Origin: Flavobacteriales bacterium
GTDB lineage: Bacteria; Bacteroidota; Bacteroidia; Flavobacteriales_D; Sanyastnellaceae
Length of the DNA stretch: 64,000 nucleotides
Direction of reading: 5' to 3'
Assembly: GCA_022447625.1 (NCBI GenBank)
Contig: JAKVAX010000002.1
Coordinates: forward strand, 62,001-126,000
Below are positions 1-8,267 of the stretch, one piece after another. The position numbers and the translations under genes are program-made. The notes under the pieces were generated by a model, which was not told where the DNA came from, did not search any database, and saw nothing but the letters and a program-made list of their open reading frames with translations. The stretch's first letter is position 1; every line of letters starts with the position of its first letter.

Positions 1-1
1 G

Positions 2-1480
2 AATAATTGGATGACCAGAAACCTTGTGGTAGCTGGAAACTTCAACTTGACGAACGTTGACGAACTCTTCGGTCAACTTGTTGAGCTTGGTCAACACCCA
101 AAAGAGAAAGCAGACACAGTCACCGTGATGGAGAAGATCGGGCACTTTCTCGATGAGGAGAACGAGCGCCTGTTCCGCATCTACAAAGATCAAGGGTATG
201 CTAACGATAAGATCTCACGCCTCATCGCTCAGAACATGGATGTGGCGGAAATTCTGCGACGCTCAGCTGACAAGTGGGACGGTGGGTACGCCATGGCCGG
301 AATGATGGGCCACGGTGACGCTTTTGTATTGAGAGATCCAAGTGGAATTCGTCCGGCTTACTGGTACGAAGACGACGAAATCGTTGTTGTCGCCAGCGAA
401 CGCCCGGTGATCCAGACAGCTTTCAATGTACCTATGGAAAAAGTGCAAGAAATCGACCCAGGACACGCCTTGATCATTCGTAAAGACAACCGTGTTTCGA
501 TTGATCAGATCCGCGAACCGTTAGAGCGCAAAGCATGTAGTTTCGAGCGCATCTATTTCTCACGAGGAAGCGACTACTCGATCTACTCTGAGCGTAAAGA
601 GCTTGGTCGCCTTGTGGTGCCAAAGACCCTGGAGGCCGTAGACCACGACCTTGAAAACTCCGTGTTTAGCTTTATTCCTAATACCGCTGAGACTTCATTC
701 TACGGTATGGTAAAAGGACTAGAAGACTACCTTAATCAATGGAAGTTTGACGAAATCCGTAAGGAAGGGGAAGGCATCTCTGCTGAACGCCTTGAGAAAT
801 TGATTTCTGTGCGTCCTCGAGTAGAGAAGATTGCTATTAAAGACGCCAAGCTTCGTACCTTCATCACGCAGGATGATGCGCGGGATGACATGGTTGCTCA
901 CGTATACGATATTACCTACGGAACGGTCAAAAAAGGCACTGATAACCTCGTGGTTATCGATGACTCTATTGTTCGTGGAACGACACTCAAGAAGTCGATC
1001 ATCCGCATCCTTGACCGTCTTGGGCCTAAGCGTATTATCGTGGTGTCAAGTGCACCTCAAATTCGCTACCCTGACTGCTACGGTATCGATATGGCTAGGA
1101 TGGGTGATTTTATTGCGTTCCAAGCTGCGATTTCCCTCTTGAAAAAGCACAGCAACGAAGGTTTGATTGACTCTGTTTACCGCAAGTGTAAGGAGCAGGA
1201 GAACCTTCCGAAAGAACAGGTTAAGAACTACGTGCAAGAGATCTACGAGCCGTTCACAGACGAGCAGATTAGCGACGAAATTTCTGAATTGCTCACCCCA
1301 AAGAACATTAATGCCGAAGTGAAAATCATCTACCAAAGTGTAGACAATTTGCACCAAGCATGTCCTGGAAACTTGGGTGATTGGTACTTCACAGGAAACT
1401 ACCCAACCCCAGGAGGAAATAAGGTAGTCAACCGCGCATTCATTTACTACGTAGAAGGACGAAACGAGCGCGCCTACTAA
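2..1480 (+). CDS. purF: Amidophosphoribosyltransferase, 5'-truncated by window edge
   Basis: This enzyme makes 5-phosphoribosylamine from PRPP and glutamine, the first committed step of purine synthesis. The reading frame is open to the window edge. The N-terminal Cys2 nucleophile and the first part of the class II glutaminase domain are missing, so the true start lies upstream. The ATG at position 11 is probably internal. Visible parts are the later glutaminase region (WDGGYAMAGMMG, RDPSGIRPAYW) and the PRPP-binding loop VVIDDSIVRGTT about two thirds along. The C-terminal half carries the long insertion that I associate with the Bacteroidota form of roughly 630 residues. A weak hairpin and T-run follow the stop codon, and the next gene converges on it. 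Confidence 0.93.
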   Translation, partial: NNWMTRNLVVAGNFNLTNVDELFGQLVELGQHPKEKADTVTVMEKIGHFLDEENERLFRIYKDQGYANDKISRLIAQNMDVAEILRRSADKWDGGYAMAGMMGHGDAFVLRDPSGIRPAYWYEDDEIVVVASERPVIQTAFNVPMEKVQEIDPGHALIIRKDNRVSIDQIREPLERKACSFERIYFSRGSDYSIYSERKELGRLVVPKTLEAVDHDLENSVFSFIPNTAETSFYGMVKGLEDYLNQWKFDEIRKEGEGISAERLEKLISVRPRVEKIAIKDAKLRTFITQDDARDDMVAHVYDITYGTVKKGTDNLVVIDDSIVRGTTLKKSIIRILDRLGPKRIIVVSSAPQIRYPDCYGIDMARMGDFIAFQAAISLLKKHSNEGLIDSVYRKCKEQENLPKEQVKNYVQEIYEPFTDEQISDEISELLTPKNINAEVKIIYQSVDNLHQACPGNLGDWYFTGNYPTPGGNKVVNRAFIYYVEGRNERAY

Positions 1481-1507
1481 GAACCATCCTAGCGGTTCAT
1501 TTTTTAC
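1481..1507 (+). terminator. Weak intrinsic terminator after purF
   Basis: GAACC at 1481-1485 pairs with GGTTC at 1494-1498 and is followed by ATTTTTTA. The stem is only five pairs. It sits in the 37 bp between two convergent genes. Confidence 0.45.
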
Positions 1508-1517
1508 TATTCATTCT

Positions 1518-2366
1518 TTATTCTCCAACCGGTCTGTTCCCTTGCAGGCCACCGGTATGAATAGCTAGGATCGATTCCGCGCTAGCGAGTTTACCTTGCT
1601 TCAGAAAATCTTCAAGACCGAACATCATTTTGGCGGTGTAAACGCGGTCAAGTGGTAAGCCCGCTTGTGCTTTTTGATGCATGAAGGATTGAAGCTCTGG
1701 AGGACATTTTGCAAAGCCTCCGAAGGTATAGTCCCAAATCCACTCTACTCGTTTGCTTAATTCTTGTGCAAGTTCTTCATCAAAAAGCGCCCAAAGCAAT
1801 TGTTGTTGTAATCGTGCAGGAAGCGATTCGTCTTTCAACGCTGGAAATGCCAATATGCGTTGCCCTTGTTTCGCTGAAAGTAAGATACCCGCCAGGGTGG
1901 TTCCGGTGCCTACAGAAACCGCGATGACGTCAGCATCCTTGTCCTCATCGTCTAAGATCTCCATACAACCGTTGATGCCTAAGAAGTTGCTACCGCCCTC
2001 AGGAATGAAGTGGCAAAATCGATATTCTTCATGCACCCACTGCTTAAACGATTCACTATTGCGAAGGGCAAACCATTCACGTTCTATAAAAACCAATTCC
2101 ATGCCCCAGGCCTCGCAATCATTGAGTGTTGGGCTCAGCCTCTGAGGACGCGAGCCATGCACGAGTCCAACACATGGTATTCCTGCTTTTTGACAAGCAG
2201 AAGCCGTAGCATGAAGGTGGTTGCTAAAAGGACCTCCCACCGTCACGATACGGTCTGCCGATTTTTCTTGGGCCTTGATGAGGTTGTACTTCAGCTTGAA
2301 ATATTTGTTCCCCGGAGCCTCTGGGTGTTGCAGGTCAAGGCGTTTAACCTTGATAGTATTGGTCAT
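1518..2366 (-). CDS. PLP-dependent enzyme of the ACC deaminase/D-cysteine desulfhydrase family
   Basis: This is a fold-type II PLP enzyme. The N-terminal segment HPEAPGNKYFKLKYN carries the likely PLP lysine. VGGPFSNHLHATA is the substrate/cofactor loop, SVGTGTTLAG the phosphate-binding glycine loop, and AIHTGGLQGN the C-terminal active-site strand typical of the family. Substrate cannot be told from sequence: 1-aminocyclopropane-1-carboxylate, D-cysteine and other small amino acids are all possible. At about 282 residues it is slightly short for the family (about 300-340). The ATG at 2366 overlaps the stop of the upstream acyltransferase-like gene as ATGA, which suggests translational coupling. 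An in-frame ATG at 2375 is an alternative start. A copy of the dispersed CGCTAGCG motif lies within the gene and encodes LASAES. Confidence 0.8.
   Translation of the reverse strand: MTNTIKVKRLDLQHPEAPGNKYFKLKYNLIKAQEKSADRIVTVGGPFSNHLHATASACQKAGIPCVGLVHGSRPQRLSPTLNDCEAWGMELVFIEREWFALRNSESFKQWVHEEYRFCHFIPEGGSNFLGINGCMEILDDEDKDADVIAVSVGTGTTLAGILLSAKQGQRILAFPALKDESLPARLQQQLLWALFDEELAQELSKRVEWIWDYTFGGFAKCPPELQSFMHQKAQAGLPLDRVYTAKMMFGLEDFLKQGKLASAESILAIHTGGLQGNRPVGE
1575..1588 (+). repeat. Dispersed CGCTAGCG motif, exact 13-mer copy 1
   Basis: TTCCGCGCTAGCGA lies inside the PLP-enzyme gene, antisense to it. It reads as LASAE in the gene frame. Confidence 0.85.
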
Positions 2367-3172
2367 TGCATCCACTCTATGCGTTCGATTTGATCAGGTG
2401 ATCTAGTTGTTCTGAAGTGAACTCGGAACTCTTTGATGAAAGATGCGAACCCCTTTCCTTCCATCAGACGATGATCGAAGACAAAACCAAAGGTCATCAG
2501 CCGAGATACAGCAGGCACTCCGTCTTTGACCACTGCCGCATTACGAGCAGTTCCCATCGAAACCACCATAGAGTTTTTCGTGTAAGGAGCGATGGGGGTC
2601 AACGCTCTTGGAATATCTAAACTGCCTACGCTCGTGAGCATCACGCTCCCGAAGGCGTCTGCCGGAGCACCGACACGAAGATTAAGCGAATAGTTCACGA
2701 AACTCATCACGTCTAGCACCCATTTAGAAAGTAGTCCAGGAACGATCTGGAATATCTTCTTCCCTTCCTCTAGAGGGGCCTTTCCTTCTTTAGCTTTCTT
2801 CACTCTGAAAAGAAACGCTTTGTTGAGCTCTTCTGTGGCCTTTTCGTGGGCCGCCCGAAAGACCAAACCAGAGAGGTCATCGCCTTCATCAGGTAACACA
2901 TGAAAAAACACGCTTGAGACCTCGCGCTGATAGATTCCCCCAAAACGCACTGTGCGGTTAACTTCAGGGTGTTTATCTACTGTGAGCGAAAGGGCTTTAA
3001 GAATCATAGTATGGATATTGAGTGCCTGTTCCTCTGCGTACTTTTCAAGCTCTGTGATGTCTAAGTCATCCCAACTGTAGGTCGAAGAGTCTCCTGTAGG
3101 TCTCCAAGAGCCTAACGAGATTTTTCGCCAAGGACTGGCCTTGATTCTTGATGAATACCGCAGGTTCTTCAT
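2363..3172 (-). CDS. Orphan E2-type acyltransferase-like protein (2-oxoacid dehydrogenase catalytic-domain fold)
   Basis: The roughly 269-residue product resembles the chloramphenicol-acetyltransferase-like catalytic domain of 2-oxoacid dehydrogenase E2 subunits. It has no lipoyl or peripheral-subunit-binding domain. The segment FGFVFDHRLMEGKGFASF near residues 240-257 matches the family motif DHRxxDG: the catalytic His is kept but the Asp is replaced by Glu. SVMLTSVGSLDIP and PYTKNSMVVSMG match the core strands. The start is placed at MKNLRYSSR, because the longer reading frame adds an unrelated leader. It is likely co-transcribed with the overlapping PLP enzyme, so the two may act in one small-molecule pathway, but the acyl donor and acceptor are unknown. 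Confidence 0.7.
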   Translation of the reverse strand: MKNLRYSSRIKASPWRKISLGSWRPTGDSSTYSWDDLDITELEKYAEEQALNIHTMILKALSLTVDKHPEVNRTVRFGGIYQREVSSVFFHVLPDEGDDLSGLVFRAAHEKATEELNKAFLFRVKKAKEGKAPLEEGKKIFQIVPGLLSKWVLDVMSFVNYSLNLRVGAPADAFGSVMLTSVGSLDIPRALTPIAPYTKNSMVVSMGTARNAAVVKDGVPAVSRLMTFGFVFDHRLMEGKGFASFIKEFRVHFRTTRSPDQIERIEWMQ

Positions 3173-3266
3173 AGTTACAAACCACAAGATAGCCCTTTGG
3201 GGCAATGACTTTTACCATCTTATTGTAAAAGAAAAGTTCTATCATTGGGAACCAATTAACGAAGAG

Positions 3267-3647
3267 ATGGAATCAGCTGAACTAGGCCAAGAAAAATTCG
3301 ACAAGCTCCGTGCATACGCAGTGAAATCAGTTGTTGAATATGACTCTTCTCCTGAAGAGGTGGTTCGCGTATTGGAAAAGGGAGGAATGACGCCTGAGCA
3401 AGCGCATGGGGTGATCCAAGAAATGAAAGACGCGAACATCTTTAACATGAAGCGTCAAATCGAAAAGAAAGATCGCGGAGCTGCATACCGAAAGATCGCT
3501 ATTGGTGCCTTGTTTCTTGTTGGTGGTTTGATCATCACTATTCTCACGTATGCGAATGCATCTGGTGGTGGTCGCTACGTCATCACTTATGGAGCCATTA
3601 TTTGGGGAGCCATCAAGTTAATCGACGGCTTAACAGACTTGAAATAG
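3267..3647 (+). CDS. Small membrane protein of unknown function
   Basis: I do not recognise this 126-residue protein. It has an acidic, helical N-terminal half (SPEEVVRVLEKGGMTPEQAHGV, resembling a small helical-bundle motif), a basic stretch (MKRQIEKKDRG), and two C-terminal membrane segments at roughly residues 75-93 and 100-118. The start at 3267 is preferred over an upstream in-frame ATG at 3141, since the extra 42 codons would overlap the divergent gene's start and look non-protein-like. It is divergent from the acyltransferase-like gene and upstream of the small cysteine-rich protein. Confidence 0.6.
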   Translation: MESAELGQEKFDKLRAYAVKSVVEYDSSPEEVVRVLEKGGMTPEQAHGVIQEMKDANIFNMKRQIEKKDRGAAYRKIAIGALFLVGGLIITILTYANASGGGRYVITYGAIIWGAIKLIDGLTDLK

Positions 3648-3664
3648 CCAAATACGGCCGCTTT

Positions 3665-3677
3665 GCACGATTCGTGC
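3665..3677. other. Short inverted repeat GCACGA-T-TCGTGC
   Basis: A perfect 6-bp inverted repeat with a one-base centre lies upstream of the cysteine-rich protein gene. With no T-run it is more likely a protein-binding site than a terminator. This is inference only. Confidence 0.3.
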
Positions 3678-3701
3678 AGCAATTCAGAACATCCTAAATC
3701 A

Positions 3702-3709
3702 TACCTTTG
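3702..3709 (+). promoter_or_regulatory. Candidate -7 element TACCTTTG
   Basis: It matches the Bacteroidota -7 consensus TAnnTTTG and ends 13 bp before the ATG at 3723. No convincing -33 TTTG lies at the usual spacing. Confidence 0.35.
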
Positions 3710-3722
3710 TTGTTGGAGCAGA

Positions 3723-3920
3723 ATGGCAGCCAGCATGAGCGATGATATGAGTGGGTTCGGACGCATGAAGTCTCTTGACCCCGAAGACTTTTATTACAGC
3801 GAAGAAGGATTCGTCGTTTTCACAGAAAAGTACCACTTGAAACGTGGCTACTGCTGTAAAAGCGGCTGCAAGCACTGTCCGTATGGTTACGACAAGAAAA
3901 CGGGCCATATCAAATCATAA
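3723..3920 (+). CDS. Small cysteine-rich protein, DUF5522-like
   Basis: This 65-residue protein contains the block RGYCCKSGCKHCPYGYDKK near its C-terminus, four closely spaced cysteines followed by PYGY. That matches the small family I know as DUF5522, and a metal-binding role is plausible but unproven. The start at 3723 or the ATG at 3735 (MSDDMSG) is more likely than the upstream TTG, because a -7 element lies at 3702-3709. The stop is 15 bp before the urocanate hydratase gene, so the two may be co-transcribed. Confidence 0.7.
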   Translation: MAASMSDDMSGFGRMKSLDPEDFYYSEEGFVVFTEKYHLKRGYCCKSGCKHCPYGYDKKTGHIKS

Positions 3921-3935
3921 CTGAACTGAGACCTC

Positions 3936-5969
3936 ATGAGCACAATGACTGCTGAGACCTTGACCAAAGAAGCTTTTCAATCACACCTGAATGCAGGAAT
4001 TCCTTCAGGTTTGCCTGAGCACCCAGGAATTGATTCCAATGTTAGTCACGCCCCTCGTCGTAAAGACATTCTTGATACCGAAGAAAAAGAGCTTGCCATC
4101 CGCAATGCCCTTCGCTATTTCCCAAATGATCTCCATTCCGCGCTAGCGAAAGAATTTGCAGACGAACTCAAGACATACGGACGAGTATACATGTACCGCT
4201 ACCGTCCAACCTATGAAATGAAAGCACGTCCAATCGACTGGTATCCAGCCCAATGTCAGCAGGCAGCAGCGATCATGTTAATGATTCAAAATAACTTGGA
4301 TTACGCCGTAGCTCAGCACCCAAATGAGCTGATCACCTATGGTGGAAATGGTGCCGTTTTCCAGAACTGGGCGCAGTACCACTTGGTGATGAAGTATCTC
4401 TCGGAAATGACTGAAGAGCAGACCTTAGTGATGTACAGCGGACATCCGCTCGGACTTTTCCCTTCTCACAAAGACGCTCCGCGCGTGGTTGTGACGAATG
4501 GAATGATGATTCCGAATTATTCAAAGCCAGACGATTGGGAGAAATACAATGCACTGGGCGTAACGCAATATGGTCAGATGACCGCCGGTTCGTACATGTA
4601 CATTGGCCCACAAGGAATCGTTCACGGTACTACCATCACCGTGTTGAATGCCGGCCGCAAACTGACTGGAGGTGGAAGCCTTGCGGGTAAACTATTCGTG
4701 ACCGCTGGTCTTGGTGGTATGAGCGGTGCACAGCCGAAGGCTGGTAATATCGCTGGCGTTGTTTCCGTGACCGCTGAAGTAAACCCAGACGCGGCTTACA
4801 AACGTCATAAGCAAGGATGGGTAGATGAGGTAATCACTGACATCAATGAACTCTGTAAAATGGTGCGCGCTTCGAAAGAAGCCGGCGAAGTGAAGTCATA
4901 CGCTTACCTCGGAAACATCGTAGACGTTTGGGAGGCTTTTGACGCACAGAATATCCATGTAGAACTTGGTTCTGATCAAACTTCATTGCATAACCCGTGG
5001 GCGGGTGGTTACTACCCTGCCGACATCAGCTTTGATGATGCGAATGAAATGATGGCTGCTGAGCCGGAGAAATTCCGTGATGCGGTCAAGGAGACCTTGC
5101 GCCGTCATGCTGCAGCGGTAAATCGCCATACGGCCAAAGGAACTTACTTCTTCGACTATGGTAATGCGTTCCTGTTGGAGTCTTCCCGCGCCGGAGCAGA
5201 CGTGATGGCCTCTGATGGCAAGCGTTTCAAATACCCGAGCTATGTCCAAGACATCCTAGGGCCAATGTGTTTCGATTACGGTTTCGGTCCGTTCCGTTGG
5301 GTGTGTTGTTCGGGAGATCCTGCTGATCTTCAATTAACTGACAACATCGCGTGCGAGGTGCTCGAAGCAATGCGTCAAGTTTCTCCGCCAGAGATTCAGC
5401 AACAGATGGCTGACAATATTCAGTGGATCAAAGGAGCTCAAGAAAACCAGATGGTTGTGGGTTCTCAAGCTCGTATTCTCTACGCTGACGCGGAAGGGCG
5501 TATGAAGATTGCAAAGGCTTTCAATGACGCTATCGCGGAAGGTAAAATGAACGGACCAGTGGTACTTGGTCGTGATCACCACGATGTAAGTGGAACAGAT
5601 TCTCCGTACCGCGAAACGTCGAATATCTATGATGCTTCTTCATTCACAGCCGACATGGCGGTTCAAAACTTTGCGGGAGATGCCTTCCGAGGAGCGACAT
5701 GGATTTCAATACACAATGGTGGTGGTGTTGGTTGGGGCGAAGTAGTCAATGGTGGTTTCGGAATGCTCATTGATGGTTCCGCTGACAGCGAACGTCGTTT
5801 GAAGATGATGCTTCATTGGGATGTCAATAACGGCATTGCTCGTCGTTCTTGGGCAAGAAATGACGAAGCTATTTTCGCCATTAAGCGCGCCATGGAGGAC
5901 GAACCTCGCCTTAAAGTGACCCTTCCGAATATTGTAGACGACAATGATCTAGACGGCCTCTTTGACTAG
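3936..5969 (+). CDS. hutU: Urocanate hydratase
   Basis: Urocanase converts urocanate to 4-imidazolone-5-propionate in histidine degradation, using tightly bound NAD+. The 677-residue length suits the Bacteroidota form. Family signatures include GGNGAVFQNWAQY, the NAD-binding GLGGMSGAQPKAG, SDQTSLHNPWAGGYYP, and the conserved late-domain block YGFGPFRWVCCSGDPADL that contains the catalytic cysteine. NGGGVGWGEVVNGGFG lies near the C-terminus. No other hut genes (hutH, hutI, hutG) are in the window, so the pathway is dispersed. A copy of the dispersed motif encodes SALA at residues 68-71 (HSALAKEF). Confidence 0.96.
   Translation: MSTMTAETLTKEAFQSHLNAGIPSGLPEHPGIDSNVSHAPRRKDILDTEEKELAIRNALRYFPNDLHSALAKEFADELKTYGRVYMYRYRPTYEMKARPIDWYPAQCQQAAAIMLMIQNNLDYAVAQHPNELITYGGNGAVFQNWAQYHLVMKYLSEMTEEQTLVMYSGHPLGLFPSHKDAPRVVVTNGMMIPNYSKPDDWEKYNALGVTQYGQMTAGSYMYIGPQGIVHGTTITVLNAGRKLTGGGSLAGKLFVTAGLGGMSGAQPKAGNIAGVVSVTAEVNPDAAYKRHKQGWVDEVITDINELCKMVRASKEAGEVKSYAYLGNIVDVWEAFDAQNIHVELGSDQTSLHNPWAGGYYPADISFDDANEMMAAEPEKFRDAVKETLRRHAAAVNRHTAKGTYFFDYGNAFLLESSRAGADVMASDGKRFKYPSYVQDILGPMCFDYGFGPFRWVCCSGDPADLQLTDNIACEVLEAMRQVSPPEIQQQMADNIQWIKGAQENQMVVGSQARILYADAEGRMKIAKAFNDAIAEGKMNGPVVLGRDHHDVSGTDSPYRETSNIYDASSFTADMAVQNFAGDAFRGATWISIHNGGGVGWGEVVNGGFGMLIDGSADSERRLKMMLHWDVNNGIARRSWARNDEAIFAIKRAMEDEPRLKVTLPNIVDDNDLDGLFD
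4136..4150 (+). repeat. Dispersed CGCTAGCG motif, exact 15-mer copy 2
   Basis: TTCCGCGCTAGCGAA lies inside hutU in the sense direction and is read as S-A-L-A. Confidence 0.85.
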
Positions 5970-6173
5970 GTTCAATCCTCTCTTCCCACGCGTTTGCCGG
6001 TCACCTTTGATGTTGACCGTTCTTTGTGTTTTCCTGTGTTTACAGTTCATATAGGACTAATTACAGTTCAGCTACGTATTCTGACCATTCAACAGAATCG
6101 AATTCGAATGCCGTTGACTTCCTTCTTCCTTTGCGTGGAAACCCAGGACACTATGGAAACGTTTTAACATGTT

Positions 6174-6207
6174 TTTCGTTTCCATTGGGAGTTTTGGGTT
6201 AACTTTG
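6174..6207 (+). promoter_or_regulatory. Candidate promoter of the efflux operon
   Basis: TTTCG at 6174-6178 and TAACTTTG at 6200-6207 are 21 bp apart, close to the Bacteroidota TTTG/TAnnTTTG layout. The ATG begins at 6212, so the predicted transcript would start at or next to the initiation codon. Confidence 0.45.
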
Positions 6208-6211
6208 CCCT

Positions 6212-6835
6212 ATGGAAGAAAAAGAGTCGAAGATAATTGAGGCTGCTATCGGCATTTTCATGCGATTTGGAATCAAAAGCGTGAACATGGCTGATATCGC
6301 GGCTCAACTTGGGATCAGTAAGAAGACACTCTACAAGTACGTATCAGATAAGGCTGACTTGGTCAAGCGCGCAATGGAATATCACTGCGACCTTGAAGAC
6401 AAACAACTAAAAGAGATTGCAGAAAAGAACCTCAACGCCATTGATGAGAGTTTTGAGGTGATGCGTATGGTCATGAATATGGTGAAAGACATTCACCCTT
6501 CAGTGTTGTTTGACATCCAGAAATACCATCCAGAGATCAAGAAATCGATGGAAGAAGATCGCCACAAGATCATCTATGACCATCTCACAGCGAACATGGA
6601 AAAGGGCATGAAAGAGGGGGTATATCGTGATGATATCCACCCTGATATCGTGGCTTCGCTTTATGTCAATAACGTGGAAGCGATCTTCCACAAACTCACT
6701 TTCGTGGAAACGGAATACTCGTTTGCAACCCTTTACCGCGAACTATTTCGACTGCATATCCGAGGAATTGCCAGTGCAAAAGGCATCAAATACCTCGTCG
6801 AAAAAATGAAACAAGAATCAAACACCAAACAATAA
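6212..6835 (+). CDS. TetR-family transcriptional regulator of an RND efflux operon
   Basis: The N-terminal helix-turn-helix (residues about 8-55: IIEAAIGIFMRFGIKSVNMADIAAQLGISKKTLYKYVSDK, broken here only by family variation) is typical of TetR repressors. The C-terminal two thirds form the helical ligand/dimer domain, with no recognisable ligand signature. The gene is first in a four-gene run, two bases before the TolC-like gene, and probably represses its own operon in the absence of an inducing compound. A PAS-free, 207-residue size is normal for the family. Confidence 0.85.
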   Translation: MEEKESKIIEAAIGIFMRFGIKSVNMADIAAQLGISKKTLYKYVSDKADLVKRAMEYHCDLEDKQLKEIAEKNLNAIDESFEVMRMVMNMVKDIHPSVLFDIQKYHPEIKKSMEEDRHKIIYDHLTANMEKGMKEGVYRDDIHPDIVASLYVNNVEAIFHKLTFVETEYSFATLYRELFRLHIRGIASAKGIKYLVEKMKQESNTKQ

Positions 6836-6837
6836 CA

Positions 6838-8247
6838 ATGAAACCAGCAAAAGCACTCTCGTTAGTGATCGCCGTGCTTATCGCACAGTTCTCCTATGCA
6901 CAGGAGGCGGTGAGCATGAGTCTTGCCCAGGCGCAACAATATGCGCTTGAACATGGCTTTGCTGTTACCAACGCACGTCTCGATGCGGCCAAAGCCGAGC
7001 GAGAAGTGAAAGAAACGTTGTCTATCGGTTTACCTCAAGTAACGGGGTCACTCGATTACAACAACTACATCGACATTCCAGTGCAGGTAGCCCCTGCAGA
7101 TGCCTTTGGCTTCCCAGACTACCTCAACCAGTTCTTATTTGATGTTTCAAATGAAACTGGTGTTGACTTAAATGCTCCTGAACCCGATCCAGATGCGATT
7201 AGCGAGTTCCAATTCGGAACACCGCAGACCATCACCGCGGGAATCCAGGCAACTCAAATCGTCTTCGACGGTTCTTACTTCGTAGGAATTCAGGCCTCAC
7301 GCGCTTATGCTGACGCGATGCGTAACGGAATCGAAAAGTCAGAAGTAGAGACGAAAGAAGTGGTAGCAAGCGCCTACCACACAGTGCTCGTTGCACAGGA
7401 AAACAGTCGTATCCTTTCAGAAAGTCTTGGTCTACTGAAAGACACTTTCGAAGAGACACAAGCACTCTATGAGAATGGCTTCGCTGAAGAAATGGATGTG
7501 GATCAACTTCGTCTCAACCTTGCTGATTTGGAAAGTCGCATCAAGTATGCTGACCAACAAGCAGAGGTTGCGCTTGACATGTTGAAGTTCCAAATCGGTA
7601 TGGACCTAGCCGCTGACCTCACGCTAACGGATAACGTGGAGTCTTTGACGGGTGATACAGGAGCTTCAATGCTTAGCACACCATTCAACATTGAAAACAA
7701 TCCTGACTTCAAGATGCAGCGTAGCTACGTGAATCTTGCTGAGCTCGGGGTGAAGAATGAAAAGGCACGTGCGCTTCCCTCCGTTGGAGCTTTCTACAGC
7801 TACCAGCGAAATGCGCAGCGTGATGAATTCAACTTCCTCGATTTCGATCAGAAATGGTACCCTATCCAACTTTGGGGTGTGCAGATGACCGTTCCAATCT
7901 TCGGTTCTACACAAGGATACCAGCGTATTGAAAAGGCGAAGGTTGATTTGGCTCGCGCCGAAGAAGCACTCTTCCAGGTTGAACAAGGAGCAAAACTAGA
8001 ATTTACCAGCGCGCGCATTGACTTTGATAAATCACTCGAACAACGCGAGATTCAAAAGCAAAACCTGAAACTCGCTGAGAAGATCTTTAACAAAACGCAG
8101 ATCAAGTACAACGAAGGGGTGGCTAGCAGCTTTGAACTTTCTCAAAGCCAGTCGCAACTTCTGACTACTCAAGGAAACTATATCAACGCCACGTTACAGC
8201 TACTCAACGCACGTGCGCGACTTAATAAAGCACTCAATAATTTCTAG
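6838..8247 (+). CDS. TolC-family outer-membrane efflux channel
   Basis: This is the outer-membrane exit duct of the tripartite pump. A signal peptide (MKPAKALSLVIAVLIAQFSYAQ) is followed by the two OEP repeats, visible as long alpha-helical stretches rich in Ala, Glu and Gln (for example LAQAQQYALEHGFAVTNARL and the later ALFQVEQGAKLEFTSARI). The final helix KYNEGVASSFELSQSQSQLL is characteristic of TolC proteins. 469 residues is a standard length. The start is two bases after the TetR stop, and the adaptor gene follows after 20 bp. Confidence 0.92.
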   Translation: MKPAKALSLVIAVLIAQFSYAQEAVSMSLAQAQQYALEHGFAVTNARLDAAKAEREVKETLSIGLPQVTGSLDYNNYIDIPVQVAPADAFGFPDYLNQFLFDVSNETGVDLNAPEPDPDAISEFQFGTPQTITAGIQATQIVFDGSYFVGIQASRAYADAMRNGIEKSEVETKEVVASAYHTVLVAQENSRILSESLGLLKDTFEETQALYENGFAEEMDVDQLRLNLADLESRIKYADQQAEVALDMLKFQIGMDLAADLTLTDNVESLTGDTGASMLSTPFNIENNPDFKMQRSYVNLAELGVKNEKARALPSVGAFYSYQRNAQRDEFNFLDFDQKWYPIQLWGVQMTVPIFGSTQGYQRIEKAKVDLARAEEALFQVEQGAKLEFTSARIDFDKSLEQREIQKQNLKLAEKIFNKTQIKYNEGVASSFELSQSQSQLLTTQGNYINATLQLLNARARLNKALNNF

Positions 8248-8267
8248 CCAGACCAACGATTTCAGCC

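Noticed and set aside
5484-5496. CGCTGACGCGGAA in hutU as a reverse motif copy
   Set aside because: The core is not palindromic (two mismatches), and the segment codes a plausible conserved YADAEG.
4333-5582. Antisense reading frames within hutU as extra genes
   Set aside because: They lie wholly opposite a well-conserved gene and show no recognisable domains.
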